Shown: positions 1-8,202 of the stretch, piece by piece
Layout of the letters: the number at the start of each line of letters is the position of its first letter
Numbering within the stretch: the stretch's first letter is position 1
NCBI RefSeq assembly: GCF_049532985.1
Contig: NZ_CP186693.1
Location: forward strand, 744,001 to 808,000
Source: Promicromonospora sp049532985
Lineage (GTDB): Bacteria > Actinomycetota > Actinomycetes > Actinomycetales > Cellulomonadaceae
Direction of reading: 5' to 3'
Length of the DNA stretch: 64,000 bases
Translations under genes and position numbers: made by a program
Notes under the pieces: generated by a model
The model's database searches: none
Told to the model about the DNA's origin: nothing
The model's input: only the letters and a program-made list of their open reading frames with translations

Positions 1-1340
1 TGGACGAGCGAGGCGACGTCCTCAGGGAACGCCTCCCAGCCCACGATGAGCTGGCCCTCGCCGATCAGCTCGCCCACACGCGAGCCGATCAGGTGCATAC
101 CGACCACGGGTCCGTCCTTGCGGCGCACCAGCTTGGCGAAGCCCTGGGTACCCAGGATCTTGCTCTTGCCGTTGCCCGCGAGGTTGTACTCGATGGTCTC
201 CACCTGGTCCGGACCGTACAGCTCCGCGGCCTTCGCCTCGGTGACGCCGACCGACGCCACCTCCGGCTCGCAGTAGGTGACGCGCGGGATCGCCGCCTCG
301 TCGATCGGCGCGGGCGACTGGCCCGCGATCTGCTCGGCCACGTGGATGCCCTGCGCGAACCCGCGGTGGGCGAGCTGCAGGCCCGGCACGATGTCGCCGA
401 CCGCCCAGACCTGCCCGCCGGCCGGCGTGGTGACGCCGGTGCGGAGCAGCTCGTCGGTCAGCACGAACCCGCGGTCGACACGGACGCCGGCCGCCTCGTA
501 GCCGAGGTCGGCGGTCCGCGGACCGCGCCCGACGGCGACCAGCAGCAGGTCGGCGTCGAACGTCGTGCCCGACTCCAGCTCGACCTGCACGCCGTCGTCG
601 GACTGCTTGACCTGGGCGAACCGGTCGCCCAGGGAGAACTTGATGCCGCGCTTGCGGAACGCGCGCTCCAGCGCCTTCGAGAGCGCGACGTCCTCGTTCG
701 GGACGAGGTGCGGCAGCGCCTCGACGATCTGCACGTCGGCGCCGAAGGACTTCCAGACGGAGGCGAACTCGACGCCGATCACACCGCCGCCGAGCACCAC
801 GACGGACTTCGGCACGGTGTCGAGCGTGAGGGCCTGGTCGGAGGTGATGACGCGGCCGCCGAGCTCCAGGCCGGGCAGGGTGCGGGCGTACGAGCCGGTC
901 GCGAGCACCACGTGGGTGCCCGTGCAGCGCGACGTGGCGCCGTCCGCGGCGGTGACCTCGACGACGCCGGGGGCCGCGAGCGTGCCGTGCCCCTCGACGA
1001 CGGTGATCTTCCGCGAGGCGATCAGGCCCTGCAGGCCCTTGTACAGGCCCGCGACCACGGAGTCCTTGTAAGCGAGCACGCCCGGCATGTCGATGCCGTC
1101 CAGCGAGGTGCGGACGCCGAACTGCGCGCCGTGGGTGGCCGCGTCGGCCACCTCGGCCGCGTGCAGGAGCGCCTTGGTGGGGACGCAGCCGACGTGCAGG
1201 CATGTGCCGCCGAGCTTGTCCTTCTCGACCAGGGCGACGTTCAGGCCCAGCTGCGCGGCCCGGAGCGCGGTGGCGTAGCCTCCGCTGCCCCCGCCGAGCA
1301 CGACGACGTCGAACGTGTCCGGGTTGTCAGGCGATGGCAC
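1..1340 (-). CDS. lpdA: Dihydrolipoyl dehydrogenase, E3 (3' end cut by window)
   Basis: FAD flavoprotein that reoxidises dihydrolipoamide in 2-oxoacid dehydrogenase complexes, passing electrons to NAD+. The first 446 codons are visible. There is an N-terminal FAD-binding GGGSGGY motif (residues 16-22) and the redox-active pair Cys47/Cys52 in CLHVGCVPTK. A second nucleotide-binding motif follows (VVLGGGVIGVEFAS), then the FAD motif ending in AVGDIVPG. The chain stops at PEDVASLV, just before where the family carries its catalytic His-Glu motif, so only about 20 residues are missing. I chose the GTG at 1340 because AGGAG lies 7 bases upstream; an in-frame ATG at 1364 would add 8 residues. Lipoamide acyltransferase may follow outside the window, as is common in actinobacteria. 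Confidence 0.95.
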   Translation of the reverse strand, partial: MPSPDNPDTFDVVVLGGGSGGYATALRAAQLGLNVALVEKDKLGGTCLHVGCVPTKALLHAAEVADAATHGAQFGVRTSLDGIDMPGVLAYKDSVVAGLYKGLQGLIASRKITVVEGHGTLAAPGVVEVTAADGATSRCTGTHVVLATGSYARTLPGLELGGRVITSDQALTLDTVPKSVVVLGGGVIGVEFASVWKSFGADVQIVEALPHLVPNEDVALSKALERAFRKRGIKFSLGDRFAQVKQSDDGVQVELESGTTFDADLLLVAVGRGPRTADLGYEAAGVRVDRGFVLTDELLRTGVTTPAGGQVWAVGDIVPGLQLAHRGFAQGIHVAEQIAGQSPAPIDEAAIPRVTYCEPEVASVGVTEAKAAELYGPDQVETIEYNLAGNGKSKILGTQGFAKLVRRKDGPVVGMHLIGSRVGELIGEGQLIVGWEAFPEDVASLV

Positions 1341-1372
1341 GTGCTGGCTCCTCGTCGAAGGCATGGGCTCGG

Positions 1373-1413
1373 GGGCGAACCGTGCACGCGTCCTGCCTGT
1401 GGGCGAACCGTGC
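1373..1413. repeat. 13-bp direct repeat upstream of lpdA
   Basis: The 13-mer GGGCGAACCGTGC occurs at 1373-1385 and again at 1401-1413, 28 bp apart start to start, in the leader or promoter region of lpdA. Tandem sites at this spacing could be regulator half-sites, but no regulator is indicated. The rest of 1341-1596 shows no gene. Confidence 0.4.
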
Positions 1414-1584
1414 GCGGATCATGAGCACCGCATGCCATCTTGACACTTCAGCGGGCGTGGCCCCAATCGTGAACCAGCCTCGACGGGTGTGACCGTGGCG
1501 ACATTCTGTGACAAGAGTGTGGCTTTCCCTGGGACTGCGTCTGGATCTGCGTCGAGTTGCCTAGGCCGGTACGGGTCTCGCTAG

Positions 1585-1590
1585 TACCCT
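1585..1590 (+). promoter_or_regulatory. -10 hexamer of a leaderless promoter
   Basis: TACCCT lies exactly 6 bases before the ATG at 1597, with no ribosome binding site between. No convincing -35 was seen. Confidence 0.5.
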
Positions 1591-1596
1591 CGTTCC

Positions 1597-1950
1597 ATGC
1601 CCCGCCAGTCCCGTAGCTCGCTCGCGCGATTCTTCCAGCGACGGTCGTCGTCCGGCAGCGGTTCGCGCCCCGGAGGTGGCGACGCGCGCCGTCAGACGAT
1701 GGCCCACCTCGGTGAGTTCATCAGCACGCGGGTCGGCGTGGAGGCGTACGTGGAGCCACCGACCACCGACATCCCCAGCACCGTCCTGCTCGTGGCGAGC
1801 ACGGGGGAGTGGACGCGCCGCCGGGTGCCGGACGAGCGCACCGCGTTCGACATCGCCAACCAGCTGGGGGTGCCGGTGTACAACGTCCGGTTCACCGGCT
1901 ACCCCCAGCGGATGCGCGACTGGAACAGCGCCCAGCGCCGCGCCAAGTAG
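1597..1950 (+). CDS. Conserved small actinobacterial protein of unknown function
   Basis: A 117-residue soluble protein. The first about 35 residues are basic, Ser/Arg-rich and probably disordered. The rest is a compact alpha/beta stretch with DIPSTVLLVASTGEWTRR and DIANQLGVPVYNVRFTGYP. I recall similar proteins beside pepA/lpd in related genomes, sometimes labelled oxidoreductase without basis, so no function is assigned. The ATG has a -10 hexamer 6 bases upstream, suggesting a leaderless message. Its TAG stop abuts the stop codon of pepA on the other strand with no intervening base. Confidence 0.75.
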   Translation: MPRQSRSSLARFFQRRSSSGSGSRPGGGDARRQTMAHLGEFISTRVGVEAYVEPPTTDIPSTVLLVASTGEWTRRRVPDERTAFDIANQLGVPVYNVRFTGYPQRMRDWNSAQRRAK

Positions 1951-3495
1951 CTACTTCGCCCGGCCCTCGAGGAACGTCAGGAGGGTACGGACGCCCACGC
2001 CCGTGCCGCCGCCCGGCGTGTAGTCGTGCGCGCCGCCGTCGTTGAAGGCGGGGCCGGCGATGTCCAGGTGGGCCCACGGGTGGTCGCCCACGAAGGTCTG
2101 CAGGAACAGACCGGCGTTCAGCATGCCGCCCCAGCGCGGGCCGGAGTTGGCGACGTCGGCCACCTTGGACTTGATGTTCGCCTTGAGCTCCTCCGGCAGC
2201 GGCATCGGCCAGAACAGCTCGCCCGCTGCGTCGGCAGCGGCCTTGATCTCGTCGCGGACCTCGTCGGTGCCCATGACGGCGGACGTGCGGTTGCCGAGCG
2301 CCACCATCTGCGCGCCCGTCAGCGTGGCGATGTCGAGCACCACGTCGTGGCCGTCCTCGACCGCGGAGACCAGGCCGTCGGCCATGACGATGCGGCCCTC
2401 GGCGTCGGTGTTGAGCACCTCGACGGTCTTGCCGCCGTAGATGGTGATGACGTCGGCCGGCCGCTGGGCGTTGCCGCCCGGCATGTTCTCGGCGAGGCAC
2501 AGGTAGCCCGTGACGGCGACCGGCAGGTTCAGCTTCGCGGCGGCGACCACCGTGCTCAGGACGGCGGCGGCACCGGCCATGTCGGACTTCATGGCCTCCA
2601 TGCCGGCGGCCGGCTTGATCGAGATGCCGCCGGAGTCGAACGTGATGCCCTTGCCCACCAGGGCGACCTTCGCGGTCGGCTTGGCCGGCGTGTAGGCGAC
2701 CTTGACGAGACGCGGGCCGCGCGACGAGCCCTGGCCGACGGCGGTGAGGCCGCCGTAGCCGCCCGAGGCGAGCTGCTTGTCGTCCAGCACGGTCACCCGG
2801 ACGTGCTTGACGTCCTTGGCGGCGGCCTTCGCGGCGTCGGCGAACGTGGCGGGGTAGAGCTCGTTGGGTGCGGTGTTGACCAGGTCGCGCGTGGCGTGCA
2901 CGGCCGCGGCGAGGATCTCGGCGCGCTCGGCGGCGAGCTTGGCCTTCGCGTTCTTGTGCAGCGGGGTGAGGATCTCGATCGCGGCGACCGGGTCCTTGCC
3001 GTTCCTGCCGGCGCTCTTCGAGCCCTTGGCGGCGTCCTTCGCAATTTCCTTGCCGGTCTCCTTGCCCGCGCTGCGGTACCGGTTGAAGGCGTAGGCGCCG
3101 AGCAGTGCGCCCTCCGTCACCGCGGTGATCTCGTCGTCGTCGGAAGCGGGCAGCGCGATCGCGGCGGAGGCGAGCCCGGCGAGCTCGCGCGTCGCCGCGC
3201 CGGCCGCGCGGCGCAGGGTCTCGGCGGAGAACGTGCCGTCCTCGGCGCGCTCGCCGAGGCCCGTCAGGACCAGCACCTCGGCGGCGAGCTGCGGGCCGGC
3301 CGGGATCTTGCGCACCTCGTCACGCGCACCCGTCACGCCGAGCTGCGGGGCGAGCGTCTCGAGCTGGGTCAGCAGGTCGGTGGGGAGCTGGTCGGACACG
3401 ACGGCAACGCCGTCCGACGTCTGGGCGGTCGCCACCACGAGCGCTTCGGCCTTCACGGCGGTGGGATTCTTGCTGGAGAGGGTCACGTCGGTCAC
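1951..3495 (-). CDS. pepA: Leucyl aminopeptidase (M17, PepA/cytosol aminopeptidase)
   Basis: Two-metal exopeptidase that removes N-terminal residues from cytosolic peptides; 514 residues, normal for the family. The N-terminal domain is followed by the M17 catalytic domain. That domain has the metal and lysine motif VGKGITFDSGGISIKP, MKSDMAGAAAV, and the family signature NTDAEGRI near residue 360. The GTG at 3495 is preferred because TACCAT (minus strand, 3503-3508) lies 7 bases upstream, pointing to a leaderless message; there is no Shine-Dalgarno sequence. It is divergent from a small membrane-protein gene at 3628. No terminator separates its stop from the convergent gene ending at 1950. Confidence 0.95.
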   Translation of the reverse strand: MTDVTLSSKNPTAVKAEALVVATAQTSDGVAVVSDQLPTDLLTQLETLAPQLGVTGARDEVRKIPAGPQLAAEVLVLTGLGERAEDGTFSAETLRRAAGAATRELAGLASAAIALPASDDDEITAVTEGALLGAYAFNRYRSAGKETGKEIAKDAAKGSKSAGRNGKDPVAAIEILTPLHKNAKAKLAAERAEILAAAVHATRDLVNTAPNELYPATFADAAKAAAKDVKHVRVTVLDDKQLASGGYGGLTAVGQGSSRGPRLVKVAYTPAKPTAKVALVGKGITFDSGGISIKPAAGMEAMKSDMAGAAAVLSTVVAAAKLNLPVAVTGYLCLAENMPGGNAQRPADVITIYGGKTVEVLNTDAEGRIVMADGLVSAVEDGHDVVLDIATLTGAQMVALGNRTSAVMGTDEVRDEIKAAADAAGELFWPMPLPEELKANIKSKVADVANSGPRWGGMLNAGLFLQTFVGDHPWAHLDIAGPAFNDGGAHDYTPGGGTGVGVRTLLTFLEGRAK

Positions 3496-3502
3496 GAGGC
3501 CG

Positions 3503-3508
3503 ATGGTA
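3503..3508 (-). promoter_or_regulatory. -10 hexamer of pepA (leaderless)
   Basis: TACCAT on the minus strand, 7 bases before the GTG start of pepA. Confidence 0.5.
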
Positions 3509-3615
3509 ACCCGGGGCCCTGACACCCTCCCCGAGCCGCACGGCGCGCGGCCGGGCCGCTCGACAGAGGCGCAGGTCACGTCGGTTCCGATTGCCGCCCC
3601 GCAGGTGCGGCCCGG

Positions 3616-3621
3616 TAGTCT
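3616..3621 (+). promoter_or_regulatory. -10 hexamer for the gene at 3628 (leaderless)
   Basis: TAGTCT, 6 bases before the GTG at 3628. It is about 110 bp from the pepA -10 on the other strand, forming a divergent promoter pair. Confidence 0.5.
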
Positions 3622-3627
3622 GCGGGC

Positions 3628-3987
3628 GTGATCCTCGCCCTCCTGCTCCTCGTGGTCGCGCTCTGCGTGGCCCTGGCCGGGTGGGCCGGCTGGTTCGTGG
3701 CCCGCGACCGTGCGGTGATCCTGAACCAGCTCTGGGGCGGGGCGGTGATCGAGGGCCTGGTGCTGGTCCAGGGCGTCGTGGCGATCGTCCAGGGCGCCAC
3801 CGGCGCCGGCGCGGGCGACCCGCTGCTGTTCTGGGGCTACTACGCGACCACCCTGGTGATCCTGCCGATCGCCGCCGCGTGGGCGTTCGCCGAGCGGACC
3901 AGGTGGAGCTCGGTGGTGCTGCTGGTGGCGTCGCTGACGGTCGCCTTCCTGGAGTGGCGGCTGTGGCAGATCTGGACGGGAGCATGA
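3628..3987 (+). CDS. Small integral membrane protein, unknown function
   Basis: 119 residues with four predicted membrane segments, at roughly residues 1-22, 30-52, 65-85 and 93-112. The loops are short and no enzymatic motif is visible. The GTG start lies 6 bases behind a TAGTCT -10. The stop codon overlaps the ATG of the next membrane protein, so the two and pyrD form a tightly coupled operon. A role near the membrane-bound dihydroorotate dehydrogenase is possible by context only. Confidence 0.7.
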   Translation: MILALLLLVVALCVALAGWAGWFVARDRAVILNQLWGGAVIEGLVLVQGVVAIVQGATGAGAGDPLLFWGYYATTLVILPIAAAWAFAERTRWSSVVLLVASLTVAFLEWRLWQIWTGA

Positions 3988-4439
3988 TGGAGCAGACCAC
4001 CGGACCGGGTGGCGCGGGACGACCGGCCGGCCGCCGGACCGGACGCGGCTTCGGTCGCGTCCTGGTGACCGTCTACGGCATCCTGGCGTTCGCGGCACTG
4101 GGCCGCTCGTCCTACGAGCTGGTCGTGAAGTTCGGCGAGGCGCCGGTGGCGTACTCGCTGTCGACGCTCGCCGCCGTCGTGTACGTCGTGGCGACGTTCG
4201 CCCTCGCGATCGGCACCCCCGCGTGGCGGCTGACGGCCTGGGTCACCGTCGGGATCGAGGCTGTCGGCGTGGTGACGGTCGGCGCGCTGTCGCTCGCCGA
4301 CCCCGAGGCGTTCGGCGAGTCGACCGTGTGGTCCGGGTTCGGCCAGGGCTACGGTTACGTGCCGCTCGTCCTGCCCTTCGTGGGTCTGTGGTGGCTGTGG
4401 CGGACGTCGCGCAGCCCGTCCGAGGAGAGGACCGCATGA
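3984..4439 (+). CDS. Small integral membrane protein, unknown function
   Basis: 151 residues: a basic, Gly/Arg-rich N-terminus (about 25 residues), then four hydrophobic segments (VLVTVYGILAFAAL, LAAVVYVVATFALAI, AWVTVGIEAVGVVTV, YVPLVLPFVGLWWLW). The ATG overlaps the previous stop, and GGGAG just upstream serves as ribosome binding site. The end overlaps the pyrD start (ATGA). Related proteins next to pyrD are frequent in Micrococcales to my knowledge. Function unknown. Confidence 0.75.
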   Translation: MMEQTTGPGGAGRPAGRRTGRGFGRVLVTVYGILAFAALGRSSYELVVKFGEAPVAYSLSTLAAVVYVVATFALAIGTPAWRLTAWVTVGIEAVGVVTVGALSLADPEAFGESTVWSGFGQGYGYVPLVLPFVGLWWLWRTSRSPSEERTA

Positions 4440-5527
4440 GCTGGCCGTACTCGTTGTTGTTCAACGGCGTCTTCCGCGGCATGGACCCGGAGCGGGCGCA
4501 CGAGCTCGCGTTCTCGCTGATCGAGCGCGCCGGGAAGGTGCCGGTGCTGCGCGACGTGGTGCAGGGCGCCGTCGCCCCCTACCTCGGTCAGCGCGCCGGG
4601 GGGCCGGGCAGCGTCCGGCTCTTCGGCCGGGTGGTGCCCGCGCCGTTCGGCCTGGCGGGCGGCTTCGACAAGAACGCACGTGCGGTGCGCGGCCTGACGA
4701 TGCTCGGGTTCGGGTTCGTCGAGATCGGCACCGTGACCGCCCACCCGCAGCCCGGCAACGAGAAGCCGCGCATGTGGCGCGAGCTCGACGTCCGCGGCGT
4801 GCGCAACCGGATGGGCTTCAACAACGAGGGTGCGGCGGCCGCCGCGCAGCGGCTGCGCGAGCTGCGGAGCACGGCCGCGGGCCGCGCGATCGTCGTGGGC
4901 GCCAACATCGGCAAGACCAAGGTCACGCCGCCGGAGGAGGCCCCCGCCGACTACGCCACGTCGGCCCGGCTGCTGGCACCCTGGGCGGACTACCTCGTGG
5001 TCAACGTCTCCTCCCCGAACACGCCCGGCTTGCGGGACCTGCAGGCGACCGAGTCGCTGCGGCCCATCCTCCAGGCCGTGCGGGCCGCCGCCGACGACGC
5101 CACCGGCGCGGGGTCGGCGGGCGACGGGCGCCGGGTCCCCCTCCTGGTGAAGATCGCTCCCGACCTGGCGGGCGAGGACATCGACGCCGTCGCCGACCTG
5201 GTGCTCGAGCTCGGCCTCGACGGCGTGGTCGCCGTCAACACGACGATCAGCCACGAGCGCGGTCCGGGCGGGCTGTCCGGTCCGCCGCTGCTGGGCCGGG
5301 GCCTGGAGGTCGTGGCCCGCCTGCGCGAGCGCCTCGGCACCGGACCGGTCATCATCGGCGTGGGCGGCATCACACGGGCCGACGACGTCCGCGCGTACCT
5401 GCGCGCGGGAGCCGACCTGACCCAGGGCTACACGTCGTTCGTCTACGAGGGCCCGCTCTGGGCGTCGGAGATCAACCGTGCGCTGACCCGATCGGCGGGT
5501 TCGACGGCAAGTGGGAGGTACGAGTGA
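4436..5527 (+). CDS. pyrD: Dihydroorotate dehydrogenase (quinone), class 2
   Basis: Oxidises dihydroorotate to orotate in pyrimidine synthesis, passing electrons through FMN to menaquinone; peripheral membrane enzyme, 363 residues. The N-terminal helix MSWPYSLLFNGVFRGMDPERAHELAF marks class 2. FMN/substrate motifs follow: AGGFDKNA, GFNNEGA, and NVSSPNTPGLRDLQ near residues 190-200, whose serine is the class 2 catalytic base. VKIAPDL, NTTISHERG and GVGGI close the barrel. It sits last-but-one in an operon with two membrane proteins upstream and a 69-residue protein downstream, all with overlapping start and stop codons. Confidence 0.95.
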   Translation: MSWPYSLLFNGVFRGMDPERAHELAFSLIERAGKVPVLRDVVQGAVAPYLGQRAGGPGSVRLFGRVVPAPFGLAGGFDKNARAVRGLTMLGFGFVEIGTVTAHPQPGNEKPRMWRELDVRGVRNRMGFNNEGAAAAAQRLRELRSTAAGRAIVVGANIGKTKVTPPEEAPADYATSARLLAPWADYLVVNVSSPNTPGLRDLQATESLRPILQAVRAAADDATGAGSAGDGRRVPLLVKIAPDLAGEDIDAVADLVLELGLDGVVAVNTTISHERGPGGLSGPPLLGRGLEVVARLRERLGTGPVIIGVGGITRADDVRAYLRAGADLTQGYTSFVYEGPLWASEINRALTRSAGSTASGRYE

Positions 5528-5733
5528 TCCGTCCGCAGTGGGAGTGGGCCCTGGACGACGCCGAGGGGCGCCGCCTGGACGAGCCCGTGACACCCGTCTT
5601 CACCGCGCAGTACGACGCCGAGCAGTGGCTCGGCGAGCACTGGCGCGAGCTGGCCGCCGTGGGCGCGGTGCGGGTGCGGCTGCTGCACGACGGCACCCAG
5701 GCGACGCCGGCCGTGGAGCTGCGCACCCCCTGA
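5524..5733 (+). CDS. Small conserved protein of unknown function
   Basis: 69 residues, acidic, beginning MIRPQWEWALDDAEGRRLDEPVTPVF. It resembles short actinobacterial proteins found after pyrD, but no domain is recognised. The GTG overlaps the pyrD stop (GTGA), and GGGAGG about 8 bases upstream is a strong ribosome binding site, supporting real translation and coupling to pyrD. Confidence 0.7.
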   Translation: MIRPQWEWALDDAEGRRLDEPVTPVFTAQYDAEQWLGEHWRELAAVGAVRVRLLHDGTQATPAVELRTP

Positions 5734-5781
5734 CCGGTGCCGGCAGTCCGTGCCGGCCGTCCGCCCGCGGTCCGCGGGCGG

Positions 5782-5787
5782 CATGAT
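5782..5787 (+). promoter_or_regulatory. -10 hexamer for the DUF1445 gene (leaderless)
   Basis: CATGAT, 6 bases before the ATG at 5794. Confidence 0.4.
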
Positions 5788-5793
5788 GGTCCG

Positions 5794-6609
5794 ATGGACG
5801 CGGACACCACATCCCTGACGCCGGGCCAGCGCACGCCCGACCAGCACACCCCCGACCAGGCCAGGGCGCGTTTCCGGGCCGGTCTGCGTGTGCCGACGTC
5901 GGGCTGGTCCGCGGGGTGGACCCAGGCCAACCTCATCGCGCTGCCGCGGGCCGACGCGTACGACTTCCTGCTGTTCGCACAGCGCAACCCGCAGCCCTGC
6001 CCGGTGCTGGACGTCACCGAGCCGGGCGCGGTGTCGGCGTCGATCTTCCGCGGTGACCTCCGCACCGACCTGCCCGCCTACCGCGTGTACCGCGACGGCG
6101 AGCTGGTCGAGGAGCTCACCGACGTGACGCACCTGTGGCGCGACGACCTCGTCGCCTTCCTGGTGGGCTGCAGCTTCACCTTCGAGTCGGCGCTCCTCGA
6201 CGCGGGCGTTCCCGTGCGCCACGTCGAGGCCGGGTCCAACGTGCCCATGTACCGCACCAACCGTGAGTGCCGGCCTGCGGGCGCCCTGAGCGGGCCGCTC
6301 GTGGTGTCGATGCGCCCGGTGCCCGCGAGCCAGGTGGCCGACGCCGTCCGCATCACCTCGCGGTACCCCGCCGTGCACGGCGCGCCCGTGCACGTGGGCG
6401 ACCCCGGGGCGCTGGGCATCGCCGACCTCGCCACCCCCGACTTCGGGGACCCGGTCGAGGTCCGTCCCGGCGAGATCCCCGTCTTCTGGGCCTGCGGCGT
6501 GACGCCCCAGGCGGCGGTCATGCGGTCCCGGCCGGCGTTCGCGATCGGGCACGCGCCCGGGCACATGGCGATCACGGACGCACGGGACTCGCGGTACGTG
6601 GTGCCGTGA
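5794..6609 (+). CDS. DUF1445 / YcsI-family putative hydro-lyase
   Basis: 271 residues. The chain matches the UPF0317/DUF1445 family often labelled putative hydro-lyase, with relatives assigned as D-glutamate cyclases. Family-like stretches are TQANLIALPRADAYDFLLFAQRNPQPCPVLDVTEPG, DVTHLWRDDLVAFLVGCSFTFESAL, MYRTNRECRPAG and VFWACGVTPQAA. The conserved Cys/Asn/Glu residues in these stretches are likely active-site positions. The ATG at 5794 follows a CATGAT box by 6 bases; an upstream in-frame GTG lacks support. Substrate is not inferable from the neighbours. Confidence 0.8.
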   Translation: MDADTTSLTPGQRTPDQHTPDQARARFRAGLRVPTSGWSAGWTQANLIALPRADAYDFLLFAQRNPQPCPVLDVTEPGAVSASIFRGDLRTDLPAYRVYRDGELVEELTDVTHLWRDDLVAFLVGCSFTFESALLDAGVPVRHVEAGSNVPMYRTNRECRPAGALSGPLVVSMRPVPASQVADAVRITSRYPAVHGAPVHVGDPGALGIADLATPDFGDPVEVRPGEIPVFWACGVTPQAAVMRSRPAFAIGHAPGHMAITDARDSRYVVP

Positions 6610-6653
6610 GGTGATGGCGGGCGGCTCACGCGGCCTGGGCCGGCGGGCGGCGG

Positions 6654-8141
6654 CTACCTGCGCGGGCCGCCGTCGCGGGGTGACACCCGCTCCCAGGCAC
6701 GGACCAGCCGGGGTACGGCGTCGGCCAGCTCCGCGGGTGACCGGGTGAAGGTGAGCCGCACGTGCGTGGCGGCGCCCGCGCCGTCCGGCGTGAACAGCGG
6801 CCCGGCCGCGACGCGCGCGCCCTCGGCCGCCGCCGCGGCGGCGAAGGCCTGGGCGACCGGGCGGCCCAGGTCCACCCAGCAGAACAGCCCGCCCGGCGGT
6901 ACGGGCACGTCCCACGGCAGCGCGTCGCGCAGCCGGCCGACGAGCAGGTCACGACGCTCGCGCAGCAGCTGCCGCCGGCCCGGCAGCACCTCGGCCCGGC
7001 GGCGCAGCAGGTCGGCCACGGCGAGCTGGTCCAGCACCGCCGTCGCGATGTCCGCCGACTGCCGGGCCCGGGCGAGATGGTCGATCACCCGCGGGTGCGC
7101 CCGGATCCAGCCCACGCGCAGACCGCCCCAGAACACCTTCGAGGCCGACCCGACCGACACCACGTGCGGCGAGGTGCCGTCGCCGGCGAAGGGTGCCGGA
7201 GTGCCGTCGCCGGACAGGCCGAGCTCGACGAGCGTCTCGTCGCCCACGACGGTGACGCCGTGCCGGTCGGCGATCTCGCGCACCGCCGCCCGCTCGTCGG
7301 CCGAGAGCACGGAGCCCGTCGGGTTCTGGTAGTCGGGGACCAGGTAGACCAGCCGCGGGTGCGCGCGCCGCACGGCCGAGTCGAGCTGGTCGACGTCGAG
7401 CGGGCCGGTGGGCACGCCCAGCAGGCGCCCGCCCGCCTCGCGCATCGCCTCCATCGCGTGGAAGTACGTGGGCGACTCCACCACCGCCCGGTCGCCCGGG
7501 TGCAGGTGGGTCCGGGCCAGCAGGGCGATCGCCTGCTGCGCCCCGGTGGTCACCAGGATCTCGTCGGCCGTGGTGGGCACGCCCCGCTCCCGGTACCGCG
7601 CGGCGACCGCCTCGCGCAGCGGCGTGAGCCCGTACGGCTCGTACCCGCCCGAGTCCAGGTAGGCGGGCAGGCCCTCCAGGGCCCGCGTGAACGCGTCGTG
7701 CAGCTCGGGCGGCGCCGGGGGAGTCGCCTGCCAGAGGTCCAGGTAGCCGGCGGCGGGATGGATGCCGGTGATCCCGTCGGCGGACAGCGCGTCGTCCGCG
7801 ACCGGGGCGTCGCCGCCCGCGGCCCGGCCCGGCCCGGGGTCCACGGGGCGCTGCGGCAGGGTGGTGACGGTGCCGGAACCGACCCGGCTCACCGCGAAGC
7901 CGAGCTCCCGCAGCCGCGCGTACGCGCCCGACGTCGTGGTGCGGGAGACGCGCAGCGTCGCGGCCAGCTCACGCTCGCTCGGCAGCCGGGTGTGCGGGGC
8001 CAGCGTGCCGGACAGGACGGCGGCCCGCAGGGCGTCGGCCAGCGCCACGTAGGCCGGTCCGCCCGCGTGCCAGGTGCCGAGCAGCCGGGCGGTGGACGCG
8101 GGGGAGAGATGGCGCAGCACGGTCGGGGTCGCGGTGGACAT
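6654..8141 (-). CDS. MocR-type regulator (GntR HTH fused to aminotransferase-like domain)
   Basis: 495 residues. The N-terminal GntR-type winged helix (about residues 20-90) contains ALADALRAAVLSGTLAPHTRLPSERELA and SRTTTSGAYARL. A fold-type I aminotransferase domain follows, with the PLP-lysine motif VGSASKVFWGGLRVGW. MocR proteins bind PLP or an amino compound and switch a neighbouring gene. The divergent partner at 8203 is a YczE-type membrane protein, so this resembles the YczR/YczE pair known in other bacteria. ATG at 8141. Its own promoter region overlaps a 7+7 inverted repeat that could be its operator. Confidence 0.85.
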   Translation of the reverse strand: MSTATPTVLRHLSPASTARLLGTWHAGGPAYVALADALRAAVLSGTLAPHTRLPSERELAATLRVSRTTTSGAYARLRELGFAVSRVGSGTVTTLPQRPVDPGPGRAAGGDAPVADDALSADGITGIHPAAGYLDLWQATPPAPPELHDAFTRALEGLPAYLDSGGYEPYGLTPLREAVAARYRERGVPTTADEILVTTGAQQAIALLARTHLHPGDRAVVESPTYFHAMEAMREAGGRLLGVPTGPLDVDQLDSAVRRAHPRLVYLVPDYQNPTGSVLSADERAAVREIADRHGVTVVGDETLVELGLSGDGTPAPFAGDGTSPHVVSVGSASKVFWGGLRVGWIRAHPRVIDHLARARQSADIATAVLDQLAVADLLRRRAEVLPGRRQLLRERRDLLVGRLRDALPWDVPVPPGGLFCWVDLGRPVAQAFAAAAAAEGARVAAGPLFTPDGAGAATHVRLTFTRSPAELADAVPRLVRAWERVSPRDGGPRR

Positions 8142-8158
8142 GGGGCCACTCTTGCGCG

Positions 8159-8183
8159 ATTGGCCCTGGAAGACAAGGCCAAT
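8159..8183. promoter_or_regulatory. Inverted repeat, putative MocR operator
   Basis: ATTGGCC (8159-8165) and GGCCAAT (8177-8183) form a perfect 7-bp inverted repeat with an 11-bp spacer in the 61-bp gap between two divergent genes. Its position over both promoters fits an autoregulated MocR operator. An AATGAT box overlaps its right arm. Confidence 0.6.
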
Positions 8184-8202
8184 GATGCGCACCCTGGATG
8201 TC

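Noticed and set aside
22..1203. 393-codon minus-strand frame over lpdA
   Set aside because: Arg/Ala-rich shadow. The true lpdA frame on the same strand has every family motif and runs off the window edge.
2026..3522. 498-codon plus-strand frame opposite pepA
   Set aside because: Low-complexity Gly/Arg/Val composition with no domain. It is antisense to a clear aminopeptidase and typical of very GC-rich DNA.
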